A DNA stretch of 42,852 nt, taken from Chryseobacterium sp. BGARF1 (GTDB lineage: Bacteria; Bacteroidota; Bacteroidia; Flavobacteriales; Weeksellaceae). The position numbers and the translations under genes are program-made. A model generated the notes under the pieces. The model did not search any database. It saw only the letters and a list, made by a program, of their open reading frames with translations, and was not told where the DNA came from. Within the stretch, counting starts at the first letter, position 1; each line of letters begins with the position of its first letter. Shown here piece by piece: positions 35,421 through 42,852 of this stretch. The stretch spans positions 1 through 42,852 of the forward strand of contig NZ_LELA01000016.1 of assembly GCF_001677955.1 (NCBI RefSeq), in the 5' to 3' direction.

Positions 35421-35525
35421 ATGGAAATGAAATCAAAATTCACCTGCAATTTTATGTCGAAGATAAACATCAATTATATGATGATGTATTGCTGTATGCC
35501 TTTGTGTGAAAATTTTAGTGGCTGA
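35421..35525 (+). CDS. Met/Cys-rich leader peptide (candidate attenuator)
   Basis: 34 codons from ATG 35421 to TGA 35523-35525; a second ATG at 35427 has an AGGA seven bases upstream and may be the real start. The peptide has Met at 1, 3, 12, 20, 21, 22 and 26 and Cys at 9, 24, 25 and 29. Codons 20-29 read MMMYCCMPLC, a density of sulfur amino acids far above chance. It is not protein-like in other ways (no domain, 34 residues). It sits between a -7 element and an intrinsic terminator ahead of a methionine importer, the position of classical leader peptides such as trpL. Charging of Met-tRNA and Cys-tRNA would then set termination (inference). Confidence 0.8.
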   Translation: MEMKSKFTCNFMSKININYMMMYCCMPLCENFSG

Positions 35526-35551
35526 CCTTACTTTTATTATAACATATTTTT

Positions 35552-35583
35552 AAAGGCTTTACCACGTTGTAGAGCCTTTTTTT
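35552..35583 (+). terminator. Leader terminator (attenuator) before metN
   Basis: The stem AAAGGCTTTAC (35552-35562) / GTAGAGCCTTT (35569-35579) is 11 bp with one T-G wobble. It has a CACGTT loop and a seven-T run to 35583. It lies 26 bases after the leader stop codon and 21 bases before metN. GCCTTT within the leader (35498-35503) is complementary to its AAAGGC 5' arm, a possible antiterminator. Confidence 0.88.
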
Positions 35584-35604
35584 ATTAAAAATTACAGAGA
35601 AAAA

Positions 35605-36633
35605 ATGATAGAAATAAAGAATATTTCAAAAACATTTCATCAGAAAAAACAAGCTTTTAAAGCTTTACATAATATCAATTTAACTATTGAAAAGGGTGAT
35701 ATTGTAGGAATTATCGGTTTTTCGGGAGCCGGAAAAAGTACTTTAATCCGAACCGTTAATTTATTGGAAAGACCTGATGAAGGACAAATTATTATTAACG
35801 GGAAAGATTTTACAAAATTAAATTCCAAACAGTTAGCCCACGAAAGGAAAAAAATCGGAATGATTTTTCAGCATTTTAACCTTCTTTCATCACGAACAGT
35901 TTTTGAAAACATTGCACTTCCGCTTGAATTGGACAATTTAAGTAAAGATGAGATCAGAGAAAAAGTAAATGAACTTTTAAAGATTGTAGCTCTTGAGGAT
36001 AAAGCCCATGATTATCCAAAAAGTCTTTCAGGTGGGCAAAAACAAAGAGTTGCGATTGCAAGGGCTTTAGCCAATGATCCTTATCTCCTGCTCTGTGATG
36101 AAGCGACAAGCGCGCTCGATCCGGCAACAACGCAATCTATTTTAGAATTATTGAGAGACATTAATAATCGCCTAGGAATCACTATTTTACTGATTACCCA
36201 CGAAATGGATGTTATTAAAACCGTTTGCAATCACGTTGCTGTCATCGATAAAGGACAATTAATATCAAAAGGAACTTTGAGTGAAATTATCTCCAACAAA
36301 GAAAATCCTATCATCAAACAATTTTTAAACTCAGGTGTTATGACCATACCGCAAGAACTCAACAAAAAACTACAGAAAGAGCCAAAAGATGGTTTGTTTC
36401 CGTTGGTTGAAATCGAACTGAACGAAAGTATCAGCGTAGAAAAGCTGCTTTCTGTGATCTACGATCAATATAAAATTCCGTACAAACTTCTGAAAGCGGA
36501 TGTAGAATATTTGGGAGATTCCAATTTCGGAAAACTTCTTTTGCAGTTACAGGGAGAAGCTGATGAAAACCAAAAAGCGATTTATTATTTTAATCAGAAT
36601 AACATTCAAAATACAGTAAAAGGTTATGCTTAG
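35605..36633 (+). CDS. metN: Methionine ABC transporter ATP-binding protein
   Basis: This encodes 342 residues, the ATPase of the MetNIQ importer. Walker A is GFSGAGKST (38-46), the Q-loop FQHFNLL, the ABC signature LSGGQKQR (141-148) and Walker B LLLCDEATSALD, with the switch His in ITHEMDV. Residues about 265-340 form a NIL (ACT-like) domain (PLVEIELNESISVEKLLSVI), which in E. coli MetN binds intracellular methionine and inhibits transport; the fold is present here. It overlaps metI by eight bases (ATGCTTAG), so the two are translationally coupled. Preceded by the Met/Cys leader and terminator. Confidence 0.96.
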   Translation: MIEIKNISKTFHQKKQAFKALHNINLTIEKGDIVGIIGFSGAGKSTLIRTVNLLERPDEGQIIINGKDFTKLNSKQLAHERKKIGMIFQHFNLLSSRTVFENIALPLELDNLSKDEIREKVNELLKIVALEDKAHDYPKSLSGGQKQRVAIARALANDPYLLLCDEATSALDPATTQSILELLRDINNRLGITILLITHEMDVIKTVCNHVAVIDKGQLISKGTLSEIISNKENPIIKQFLNSGVMTIPQELNKKLQKEPKDGLFPLVEIELNESISVEKLLSVIYDQYKIPYKLLKADVEYLGDSNFGKLLLQLQGEADENQKAIYYFNQNNIQNTVKGYA

Positions 36634-37282
36634 TAATACGGTAATTTCGCTTCTATCAAAAGGAATTTGGGAAACGGTTTATATGACATTTGTTTCAGGA
36701 TTTTTCGGTTTTGTTTTGGGTCTTCCTGTTGGAGTTCTGCTTTTTGTAACCCGAAAAGGACAGCTTTTAGAAAACACAATTTATAACAGAATTCTGTCAA
36801 TTTTAGTAAATATTTTCAGGTCGCTCCCTTTTATTATTTTGATCGTCTGGATGATCCCTTTCACAAGAGCTTTGGTAGGAACCTCTATCGGAATGAACGC
36901 TGCACTCGTTCCTTTAAGCATTGGAGCAGCACCATTTATTGCAAGATTGGTTGAAAACAGTCTTTTGGAAATTCCGAATGGTTTAATTGAAACTGCAAGA
37001 GCTTTAGGGGCAACTCCGTTTCAGATTATTAAAAAAGTTTTGTTACCCGAAGCTTTACCATCGCTCATCAATAATGCAACAATTACTTTAATAACTCTTG
37101 TAGGATATTCTGCAATGGGTGGCGCTGTCGGAGCCGGTGGATTGGGACAAATAGGATATCAATACGGATATATCGGTTATGATGCATTAATCATGAATCT
37201 TGTTCTTGGCTTGTTGGTCGCTTTGGTATTTATCATTCAGTTTTCAGGTGATCGATTGGCGAAGAGATTTGACCATAGGTGA
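36626..37282 (+). CDS. metI: Methionine ABC transporter permease
   Basis: This encodes 218 residues with five to six TM helices. The EAA-type cytoplasmic coupling loop reads LIETARALGATPFQIIKKVL and the following LPEALPSLI docks onto MetN. The helix VGYSAMGGAVGAGGLGQIGY is the strongly conserved MetI signature. It forms the inner-membrane channel of the importer as a homodimer with two MetN. Start inside the metN stop region. Confidence 0.95.
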   Translation: MLSNTVISLLSKGIWETVYMTFVSGFFGFVLGLPVGVLLFVTRKGQLLENTIYNRILSILVNIFRSLPFIILIVWMIPFTRALVGTSIGMNAALVPLSIGAAPFIARLVENSLLEIPNGLIETARALGATPFQIIKKVLLPEALPSLINNATITLITLVGYSAMGGAVGAGGLGQIGYQYGYIGYDALIMNLVLGLLVALVFIIQFSGDRLAKRFDHR

Positions 37283-37443
37283 GTTTGAGTGTTAGAGTAT
37301 TGGAGAGTTTTAGCGGTATGGAGAATGAAAAGTCGATTAACAAAATTTTTAATCATACAATCTCTAATCCTACGGTATTACTGAATAAACATCCAACTTC
37401 CATCATCCAACATCCAACTTAAAAAAATAAAAAATAATTTACA
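37283..37443. other. metI-metQ spacer with degenerate short repeats
   Basis: There is no gene here. The left part has decayed GAGTGTT/GAGAGTTT text like the 8-bp array at 15177. The right part has three loose ATCCAAC copies (37390-37418). No terminator is seen, so metQ is probably read from the same transcript. Confidence 0.55.
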
Positions 37444-38253
37444 ATGAAAAAAATAAAAATTTTAGGATTAACAGCGGGTTTGTTGTTATTCGGAGCGTGT
37501 AATTCTCCTAAAAAAGATGACCCAAATTTCATCAAAATAGGGATCACTTCCGGACCTGAGCAAGAAATTGCCGAAACCGCTAAAAAAGTAGCTAAAGAAA
37601 AATATAATTTGGAAGTAGAACTCGTTTCTTTCAACGATTACGTCATTCCTAACGAAGCTTTGAATAATGGAGATATTGATGCAAATGCTTTTCAGCATGT
37701 TCCTTATCTTAACGAGCAGTCGAAACAGCGCGGTTATAAATTAGCCGTAATTGGAAATACTTTTGTTTATCCGATTGTGGCGTATTCAAAAAAGATTAAA
37801 AATATTAGTGAACTTCAAAATGGAAGTACGATTGTCCTTCCAAATGACCCTACAAACGGCGGTCGTTCTCTCCTACTTTTACAAAAAAACGGATTATTAA
37901 AATTAAAAAATGGGATTGGTTTATTGCCCAAAGTAACTGATATTACTGAAAACCCTAAACAATTGAAAATTCTTGAAATAGAAGCGCCACAATTGCCACG
38001 AGTTTTAGATGATAAAGAAGTTGTCATTGCCATCATCAACAATAATTTTGCTGCTCAAGCCGGATTGGATGCCGATAAAAATGGAATTTTCAAAGAAGAT
38101 AAAGATTCTCCTTACATGAATGTTGTGGTTTCAAGAGAAGACAATAAAAATACAGATAAAGTGAAAAATTTCCTGAAAGCTTATCAGTCGAAAGAAGTTG
38201 AAGATAAAGCCAAAGAGATCTTCAAAGGCGGTGCTGTGAAAGGCTGGAATTAA
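37444..38253 (+). CDS. metQ: Methionine-binding lipoprotein of the ABC importer
   Basis: This encodes 269 residues. Signal peptide with lipobox (MKKIKILGLTAGLLLFGAC, Cys19). The mature protein is a NlpA/MetQ-family substrate-binding protein: IGITSGPEQEIAETAKKVAK, VSFNDYVIPNEALNNGDIDA, NAFQHVPYLNEQ (the classic F-Q-H ligand-contact motif), IVLPNDPTNGGRSLLLLQ and VDDKEVVIAIINNNFAAQAG-like text toward the end. Tethered to the periplasmic face, it delivers L- or D-methionine to MetI. Confidence 0.95.
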   Translation: MKKIKILGLTAGLLLFGACNSPKKDDPNFIKIGITSGPEQEIAETAKKVAKEKYNLEVELVSFNDYVIPNEALNNGDIDANAFQHVPYLNEQSKQRGYKLAVIGNTFVYPIVAYSKKIKNISELQNGSTIVLPNDPTNGGRSLLLLQKNGLLKLKNGIGLLPKVTDITENPKQLKILEIEAPQLPRVLDDKEVVIAIINNNFAAQAGLDADKNGIFKEDKDSPYMNVVVSREDNKNTDKVKNFLKAYQSKEVEDKAKEIFKGGAVKGWN

Positions 38254-38289
38254 TGGAGCTATTAGTTGATAGTTGTCAGTTGATGGTTA

Positions 38290-38346
38290 AATTCCCCTTC
38301 CCTGAAGGGGTGGATTTTTGCACCAGCAAAAAGACGGGGTAGTTCA
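38290..38346. repeat. Solo CCCCTTCC/GAAGGGG unit of the DUF559-associated repeat
   Basis: AATTCCCCTTCCCTGAAGGG with its GGGGTGG, a hairpin (TTTTTGCaccaGCAAAAA) and GACGGGGTAGTTCA follows the same plan as the units at 9105-9266. The inner hairpin has a different sequence but keeps pairing. No inverted partner is nearby. It sits between metQ and its terminator. Confidence 0.75.
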
Positions 38347-38389
38347 GATTTCCTATTCCTACAAAAAAATTCTATTATTATATGCGATG

Positions 38390-38429
38390 CCGCTTCGGAA
38401 AAACCTTTGCCTCCGGAGCGGTATTTTTT
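38390..38429 (+). terminator. Terminator of the metNIQ operon
   Basis: CCGCTTCGG (38390-38398) pairs with CCGGAGCGG (38413-38421, one T-G wobble) across a 14-base loop and runs into TATTTTTTT. The stretch 38430-38640 shows nothing coding. Confidence 0.85.
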
Positions 38430-38642
38430 TATTTTGAAGTACTCAGAAAAATGATAGAAATTTAATTAGTCAAAATAAAGCCCAAACATTGTGCTTTCTA
38501 AAAAATATCTTTGATGTTTCTTAATCAATCTTAACAACTTAATACTCTTCTGGCTCGAATTTAACACAAGTAATAAACTTTCAAAACCTCCGAATTTTAT
38601 AAACTGTTAGTTAAAATTAATCATTTCTCAAAAAACACATTT

Positions 38643-38679
38643 TCTCAATTTGAGATAATAAATATTTTACCTATTTTTG
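38643..38679 (+). promoter_or_regulatory. Promoter of the GH3 gene with overlapping palindrome
   Basis: TTG (38650-38652), a 19-base spacer and TATTTTTG (38672-38679) match the Bacteroidetes consensus exactly. The -33 TTG is the right arm of a perfect palindrome, TCTCAA-T-TTGAGA (38643-38655), a possible operator; a partial TTTCTCAA copy lies at 38624. Confidence 0.75.
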
Positions 38680-38703
38680 TAAACAATCAATAAAAAGTTT
38701 TTT

Positions 38704-40962
38704 ATGTTGAAGAAAACTGTACTTCTAAGTTTGTTTACGTTAATATCTGCCTCTGCAATGGCTCAAAACAATACGACTCCTGTTTATTTAGACGAATCTA
38801 AACCTGTTGAACAGCGAATTCAGGACGCACTTTCCAGAATGACCCTGGAAGAAAAAATAGCAATGCTTCACGCACAGTCAAAATTCAGTTCTCCTGGTGT
38901 TCCAAGATTAGGAATCCCTGAATTTTGGACAACCGATGGTCCACACGGAGTTCGCCCCGAAGTAATGTGGGATGAATGGGACCAAGCCGGATGGACGAAT
39001 GACTCCATTATCGCTTACCCTGCTTTAACCGCTTTATCAGCAACATGGAACAAGAAAATGTCTTGGAACTATGGTAAAGCATTGGGTGAAGAAGCAAGAT
39101 ACAGAAAGAAAGACATTCTTTTAGGACCTGGAGTAAACATTTACAGAACTCCTTTAAACGGAAGAAACTTTGAATACATGGGTGAAGATCCATACTTAAC
39201 TTCTAAAATGGTAGTTCCTTATATTCAGGGAGTACAATCTAACGGAGTGGCAACTTCTGTAAAGCATTTCGCACTAAACAATCAGGAAATGTTCCGTCAT
39301 ACAAGCAACGTTATTGTTGATGACAGAACTTTGTATGAAATTTACCTTCCGCCTTTCAAAGCAGCAGTAACTGAAGGAGATTCCTGGACGATTATGGGAG
39401 CTTACGATATGTACAAAAATCAGTATGCAAGCCAAAACCAGTATCTTTTAAATGATATTCTTAAAGGAGAATGGAAATATAAAGGGGTTGTGGTTTCAGA
39501 TTGGGGTGCAGTAAACAATACCGAACAAGCCATTCATAACGGATTGGATGTAGAATTCGGAAGCTGGACAAACGGTCTTTCTGCAGGAACAAGAAATGCA
39601 TACGACAACTACTATTTAGCAAAACCATATTTAGACCTTATTAAATCTGGGAAAGTAGGTACTGCAGAGCTTGACGATAAAGTGACAAGGCTTTTACGTT
39701 TAGCGTATAAAACTACGATGAACACCAAAAAACCTTTTGGAAACATTGCTTCTGAAGAACATAAAGCGGTAGCAAAAGAAATCGGTGAAGAAGGAATTGT
39801 TTTGTTGAAAAACCAAAACGTACTACCAATCGACATTAATAAGGCAAAGAAAATTGCGGTAATTGGTGAGAATGCAATCAAAGTAATGACAGTTGGTGGT
39901 GGCTCTTCTTCATTAAAAGTAAAATATGAAACGTTACCTTTAGATGGAATTAAGGCTAAATTCGGTAAAAATTCAGACGTACAATATGCAAGAGGTTATG
40001 TAGGAGATATCGGTGGAGAATACAACGGTGTAAAATCTGGTCAGGATTTGAAAGACACGCGTTCTCCGGAAGTATTGCTGAACGAAGCTGTTGAATTGGC
40101 AAAAAAATCTGATTACGTTATTTTCGTAGGTGGATTAAACAAAGCCGATTTTCAGGATAGCGAAGGAAACGACAGAAAAAGTTATGGACTTCCTTACAAT
40201 CAGGATAATGTGATTTCAGCTTTAGCAAAAGCTAACAAGAACTTTACCGTTGTTTTGATTACAGGAAATGCAGTAGCAATGCCTTGGATTAAAGATGTAC
40301 CTTCTGTAGTTCAAGGTTGGTATTTGGGTTCTGAAGCAGGAAACTCTATCGCTTCTATTTTGGCAGGTGATGCCAATCCTTCAGGAAAATTACCGTTTAC
40401 ATTCCCAGTAAAGCTTGAAGACAATTCGGCTCATACAATGGGTGAATATCCTGGAAACAAAGAAGAATTGGCTGCCGGAAAAGGTAAAGATCAGAAGAAC
40501 CCGATTAACATTACTTACAACGAAGGAATATTCGTAGGTTATCGTTGGCACGACACCAAAAAGATCAAACCTTTGTTCAGCTTTGGTCATGGTTTAAGTT
40601 ATACCACTTTCGAGTTTGGAAAAGCAAAAGCCGACAAAACGAGCATGAATCAGGATGATAAAATCACATTCACTGTTACTGTAAAAAATACAGGTAAAAA
40701 AGCTGGTGCAGAAGTAGCTCAGTTATACATTACCGATGTAAAATCATCAGTTGAGCGCCCTGCAAAAGAATTAAAAGGTTTTGAAAAAGTATTTTTAAAT
40801 CCTGGTGAACAAAAAGAGGTAACTTTCACTATCGATAAAACTGCTTTAAGTTATTTCGATGCTCAAAAGCACGACTGGGTTGCAGAACCTGGAGATTTTG
40901 AAGCGCAAATCGGGAATTCTTCTGATGCAATTAAAACTAAGGTAAAGTTTACTTTGAAGTAA
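38704..40962 (+). CDS. Glycoside hydrolase family 3 beta-glucosidase-like enzyme
   Basis: This encodes 752 residues. Signal peptide MLKKTVLLSLFTLISASAMA, then the GH3 TIM-barrel: TTDGPHGVRPEVMW, LGPGVNIYRTPLNGRNFEYM, EDPYLTSKMVVPYIQGVQS, SVKHFALNNQE and the nucleophile Asp266 in VVVSDWGAVN. The alpha/beta sandwich (KIAVIGENA...GGGSSSLK, VFVGGLNKADFQDSEGND) supplies the acid/base region, and a C-terminal FnIII-like domain closes it. It removes terminal beta-linked sugars, probably glucose, in the periplasm. Monocistronic, with its own promoter and terminator; no SusC/D or other CAZyme lies nearby. Confidence 0.95.
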   Translation: MLKKTVLLSLFTLISASAMAQNNTTPVYLDESKPVEQRIQDALSRMTLEEKIAMLHAQSKFSSPGVPRLGIPEFWTTDGPHGVRPEVMWDEWDQAGWTNDSIIAYPALTALSATWNKKMSWNYGKALGEEARYRKKDILLGPGVNIYRTPLNGRNFEYMGEDPYLTSKMVVPYIQGVQSNGVATSVKHFALNNQEMFRHTSNVIVDDRTLYEIYLPPFKAAVTEGDSWTIMGAYDMYKNQYASQNQYLLNDILKGEWKYKGVVVSDWGAVNNTEQAIHNGLDVEFGSWTNGLSAGTRNAYDNYYLAKPYLDLIKSGKVGTAELDDKVTRLLRLAYKTTMNTKKPFGNIASEEHKAVAKEIGEEGIVLLKNQNVLPIDINKAKKIAVIGENAIKVMTVGGGSSSLKVKYETLPLDGIKAKFGKNSDVQYARGYVGDIGGEYNGVKSGQDLKDTRSPEVLLNEAVELAKKSDYVIFVGGLNKADFQDSEGNDRKSYGLPYNQDNVISALAKANKNFTVVLITGNAVAMPWIKDVPSVVQGWYLGSEAGNSIASILAGDANPSGKLPFTFPVKLEDNSAHTMGEYPGNKEELAAGKGKDQKNPINITYNEGIFVGYRWHDTKKIKPLFSFGHGLSYTTFEFGKAKADKTSMNQDDKITFTVTVKNTGKKAGAEVAQLYITDVKSSVERPAKELKGFEKVFLNPGEQKEVTFTIDKTALSYFDAQKHDWVAEPGDFEAQIGNSSDAIKTKVKFTLK

Positions 40963-40985
40963 ACTTAATTATATATTTATAAAAC

Positions 40986-41016
40986 AAATGCCCGAATTTT
41001 TTCGGGCATTTTTATT
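40986..41016 (+). terminator. Terminator of the GH3 gene
   Basis: The stem AAATGCCCGAA / TTCGGGCATTT has a TTTT loop and continues into TTATTTTT, 23 bases after the stop codon. Confidence 0.92.
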
Positions 41017-41042
41017 TTTAATAAGTTATCTACTAAAATGTA

Positions 41043-41214
41043 TTATTTACCAGTATAAATAATTTCTGAATTCAAAACAGTATACGTTAAAGTAGTTTTT
41101 GTGACTTTATATTCGCTGCATTTAAAACTCATCACCAACTTCATTCACACAAAGCTTTACGTCTTTTATTTTCCATTTCGTATTTGTTGTCCTCTTTAGA
41201 TATTTTAAAAACAT
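41043..41214 (-). pseudogene. Degraded gene relic (frameshifted C-terminal fragment)
   Basis: Two minus-strand segments in different frames read like one protein: MFLKYLKRTTNTKWKIKDVK continuing LCVNEVGDEF, then, after a shift, KCSEYKVTKTTLTYTVLNSE followed by IIYTGK and a TAA. The repeated edge-strand text is typical of a small lipocalin-like barrel. No intact start or full domain remains. Tentative. Confidence 0.35.
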
Positions 41215-41234
41215 TTTAAAGAACAACGAAAATC

Positions 41235-41312
41235 TTAGCCCCGATTGCAACGACATCCTTTTGTGCAGCAAAGCGGAACAAAAGATATAGTGGAAAGCGG
41301 GAAAAAGCTTCT
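41235..41312. ncRNA. Flavo-1-like structured intergenic element
   Basis: TAGCCCCGATTGCAACGACA (41236-41255), a stem CTTTTGT / ACAAAAG (41258-41264 with 41278-41284), then GATATAGTGGAAAGCGGGAA. This is a dispersed structured element common in flavobacteria that I associate, from memory, with the Flavo-1 RNA motif. It may be transcribed or simply a repeat; strand not determined. A direct CGAGTCT pair and a CTTGAT/ATCAAG inverted pair lie just beyond (41342-41414). Otherwise 41036-41427 has no intact gene. Confidence 0.5.
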
Positions 41313-41427
41313 AATACTAATTTAAATTTTAGCTAATACTTCGAGTCTTGATTTTGGTTCGTTTTGCATCAAGTCAAAACCTAACGAAGTGGTTCGATGA
41401 CTGTAACGAGTCTAATGGACAAATTAA

Positions 41428-41976
41428 TTAAAGATTCTGATCTTCATGCTTCCCTTCATTAATTTCCTCAACCATTTTAGCATTAAAAGCCGGAAGATCT
41501 TCCGGCGTACGACTTGTAACCAGACCATTGTCTACAACCACTTCACTGTCTTCCCAAACTGCTCCTGCATTTTTAAGATCAATACTGATGGAATTGACCG
41601 AAGTTAAATTTCTACCTTCAACAGCACCTGCGTTGATCAGAATTTGTGGACCGTGACAGATGGCAGCTACAGGTTTATGTTGTTTGAAAAAATCCTGAAC
41701 GAAAGACAAAGCTTTTTCGTTTGTTCTTAACTGATCCGGATTAATAACTCCGCCCGGAAGTACCAATGCATCATATTCTGAGGCGGAAACTTCATCTAAA
41801 ATTTTATCAACATTATATTCCTTTCCCCAGTCTTTTTCTGCCCAAGCTTTGATGGTTCCTGACTTTGGACTGACGATATGAGTTGTCCAACCCTGTTGTT
41901 CTAAATGTTCTTTTGGAGATTTTAATTCGCTTTCTTCAAATCCGTGCGTTGCTAAAATTGCAATTTTCTTTGACAT
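41428..41976 (-). CDS. PfpI/DJ-1 family protein (type 1 glutamine amidotransferase-like)
   Basis: This encodes 182 residues. The nucleophile elbow AAICHGPQ has Cys107 followed by His108, and the usual acidic partner lies in HGFEESEL (Glu14/Glu15). LVLPGGVINPDQLR and SRTPEDLPAFNAKMVEEI complete the PfpI/YhbO pattern. Family members are stress proteins with proposed deglycase or chaperone activity, the exact reaction being disputed. Cytoplasmic. Stands alone on the minus strand. Confidence 0.93.
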   Translation of the reverse strand: MSKKIAILATHGFEESELKSPKEHLEQQGWTTHIVSPKSGTIKAWAEKDWGKEYNVDKILDEVSASEYDALVLPGGVINPDQLRTNEKALSFVQDFFKQHKPVAAICHGPQILINAGAVEGRNLTSVNSISIDLKNAGAVWEDSEVVVDNGLVTSRTPEDLPAFNAKMVEEINEGKHEDQNL

Positions 41977-42081
41977 AATATTTTATTTTTGGTGTTATAT
42001 ACTAATGACCAAGAAAATATAATGCCGTGAAAGGGTGATGTGGTATTTAAAAAATGTTAAAGTATCAACACATTTTAATAT

Positions 42082-42339
42082 TCAATATTTTAATTTAAAA
42101 AATAAAATAATAAAAATCTGTATTAAAATAATAATTCCAAATTTCCACAGAAAACTTTTTTTTGACACTTTATGTCTGAAAATCATCATGGCTAAAATAG
42201 CACCAACCGTTCCTCCAAAAAACGTGAGAATCAGCAAAGAAAACTCTGAGATTCTTCTTTTGTGTTGGGTTGCCTTCCATTTATCTACTCCGAAAATAGT
42301 GAAAGCGATGAGATTCATTATTAAAAATACATACAACAT
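42082..42339 (-). CDS. DUF1294 membrane protein
   Basis: 85 residues from the ATG at 42337-42339; a longer frame from 42396 adds 19 unconserved residues. Membrane helices flank the conserved core FGVDKWKATQHKRRISEFSL, LTFFGGTVGAILAMMIFRHK and VSKKSFLWKF, the DUF1294 signature (G-x-D-K, R-R-I-S-E, G-G-x-x-G, R-H-K). Small inner-membrane proteins of unknown role. Divergent from the next gene. Confidence 0.88.
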   Translation of the reverse strand: MLYVFLIMNLIAFTIFGVDKWKATQHKRRISEFSLLILTFFGGTVGAILAMMIFRHKVSKKSFLWKFGIIILIQIFIILFFKLKY

Positions 42340-42401
42340 AACGGCAAATCTAAAACAAAAATAAATATCAAACAGTTTACCTTCTGATCTTAACAAGATA
42401 A

Positions 42402-42794
<393 letters not shown>

Positions 42795-42852
42795 TCGATT
42801 TGAAATAGATAACAAAGCTGTTTAAACTAATTTGAAATTTAACCACAAAAGG

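Noticed and set aside
35400..35604. SAM riboswitch upstream of metN
   Set aside because: No SAM-I-like multi-stem core is visible; the leader is occupied by a short ORF and one terminator hairpin.
37283..37443. Separate promoter for metQ
   Set aside because: No TAnnTTTG match or terminator is seen in the spacer; read-through from metI is simpler.

Overview
The window looks like chromosomal DNA of a flavobacterium, most likely Chryseobacterium or a close relative. The evidence is low GC, a T9SS type B (gliding-motility C-terminal) secreted protein, Bacteroidetes-type promoters (TTG, then TAnnTTTG), lipoprotein signals ending in SCK/ACK/GCK, and several Bacteroidetes-only families (DUF6261, DUF6624, DUF2652, the long urocanate hydratase). 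No rRNA or tRNA gene, CRISPR array, insertion sequence or prophage was found.

Layout. 1-2.5 kb: end of a truncated surface-type protein, a small unknown protein and an LVIVD beta-propeller lipoprotein. 2.5-7 kb: an accessory stretch with two 165-bp palindromic repeats, a DUF6261 gene broken by two in-frame amber codons, a lone OLD-family ATPase/TOPRIM nuclease preceded by four 42-bp tandem repeats, and a DUF6624 gene between two REP-like palindromes and two inverted copies of one terminator. 7-14 kb: hutU, a DUF559 nuclease gene abutting a palindromic element, and a 1399-residue T9SS protein. 14-21 kb: a four-TM membrane protein, a hotdog thioesterase, a possible nuclease, a DbpA-like RNA helicase, an SMP-30 lipoprotein, ccoG and an AraC regulator. 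21-26 kb: a MerR regulator, a small membrane protein missed by a 60-residue cut-off, a four-repeat helix-hairpin-helix protein, topoisomerase III and DUF2652. 26-33 kb: a tripartite RND efflux operon (adaptor, pump, outer-membrane channel) with an upstream AraC regulator and a repeated 22-bp candidate operator. 33-38 kb: a saccharopine-dehydrogenase-like reductase, a metallophosphoesterase and a methionine ABC transporter (metN-metI-metQ). 38-43 kb: a GH3 beta-glucosidase, a Flavo-1-like structured repeat, a gene relic, a PfpI/DJ-1 protein, a DUF1294 protein and an unknown protein.

The strongest find is ahead of metN. A 34-codon leader ORF (35421-35525) has seven Met and four Cys codons, including the run MMMYCCMPLC. 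It is followed by an intrinsic terminator (35552-35583) 21 bases before metN. This is the architecture of ribosome-mediated transcription attenuation by sulfur amino acids. A hexamer inside the Met/Cys run can pair with the 5' arm of the terminator. Second is the 42-bp repeat array with near-palindromic cores in front of the OLD nuclease. Third is a family of covarying palindromic units, one inverted pair of which abuts the stop codon of the DUF559 nuclease.
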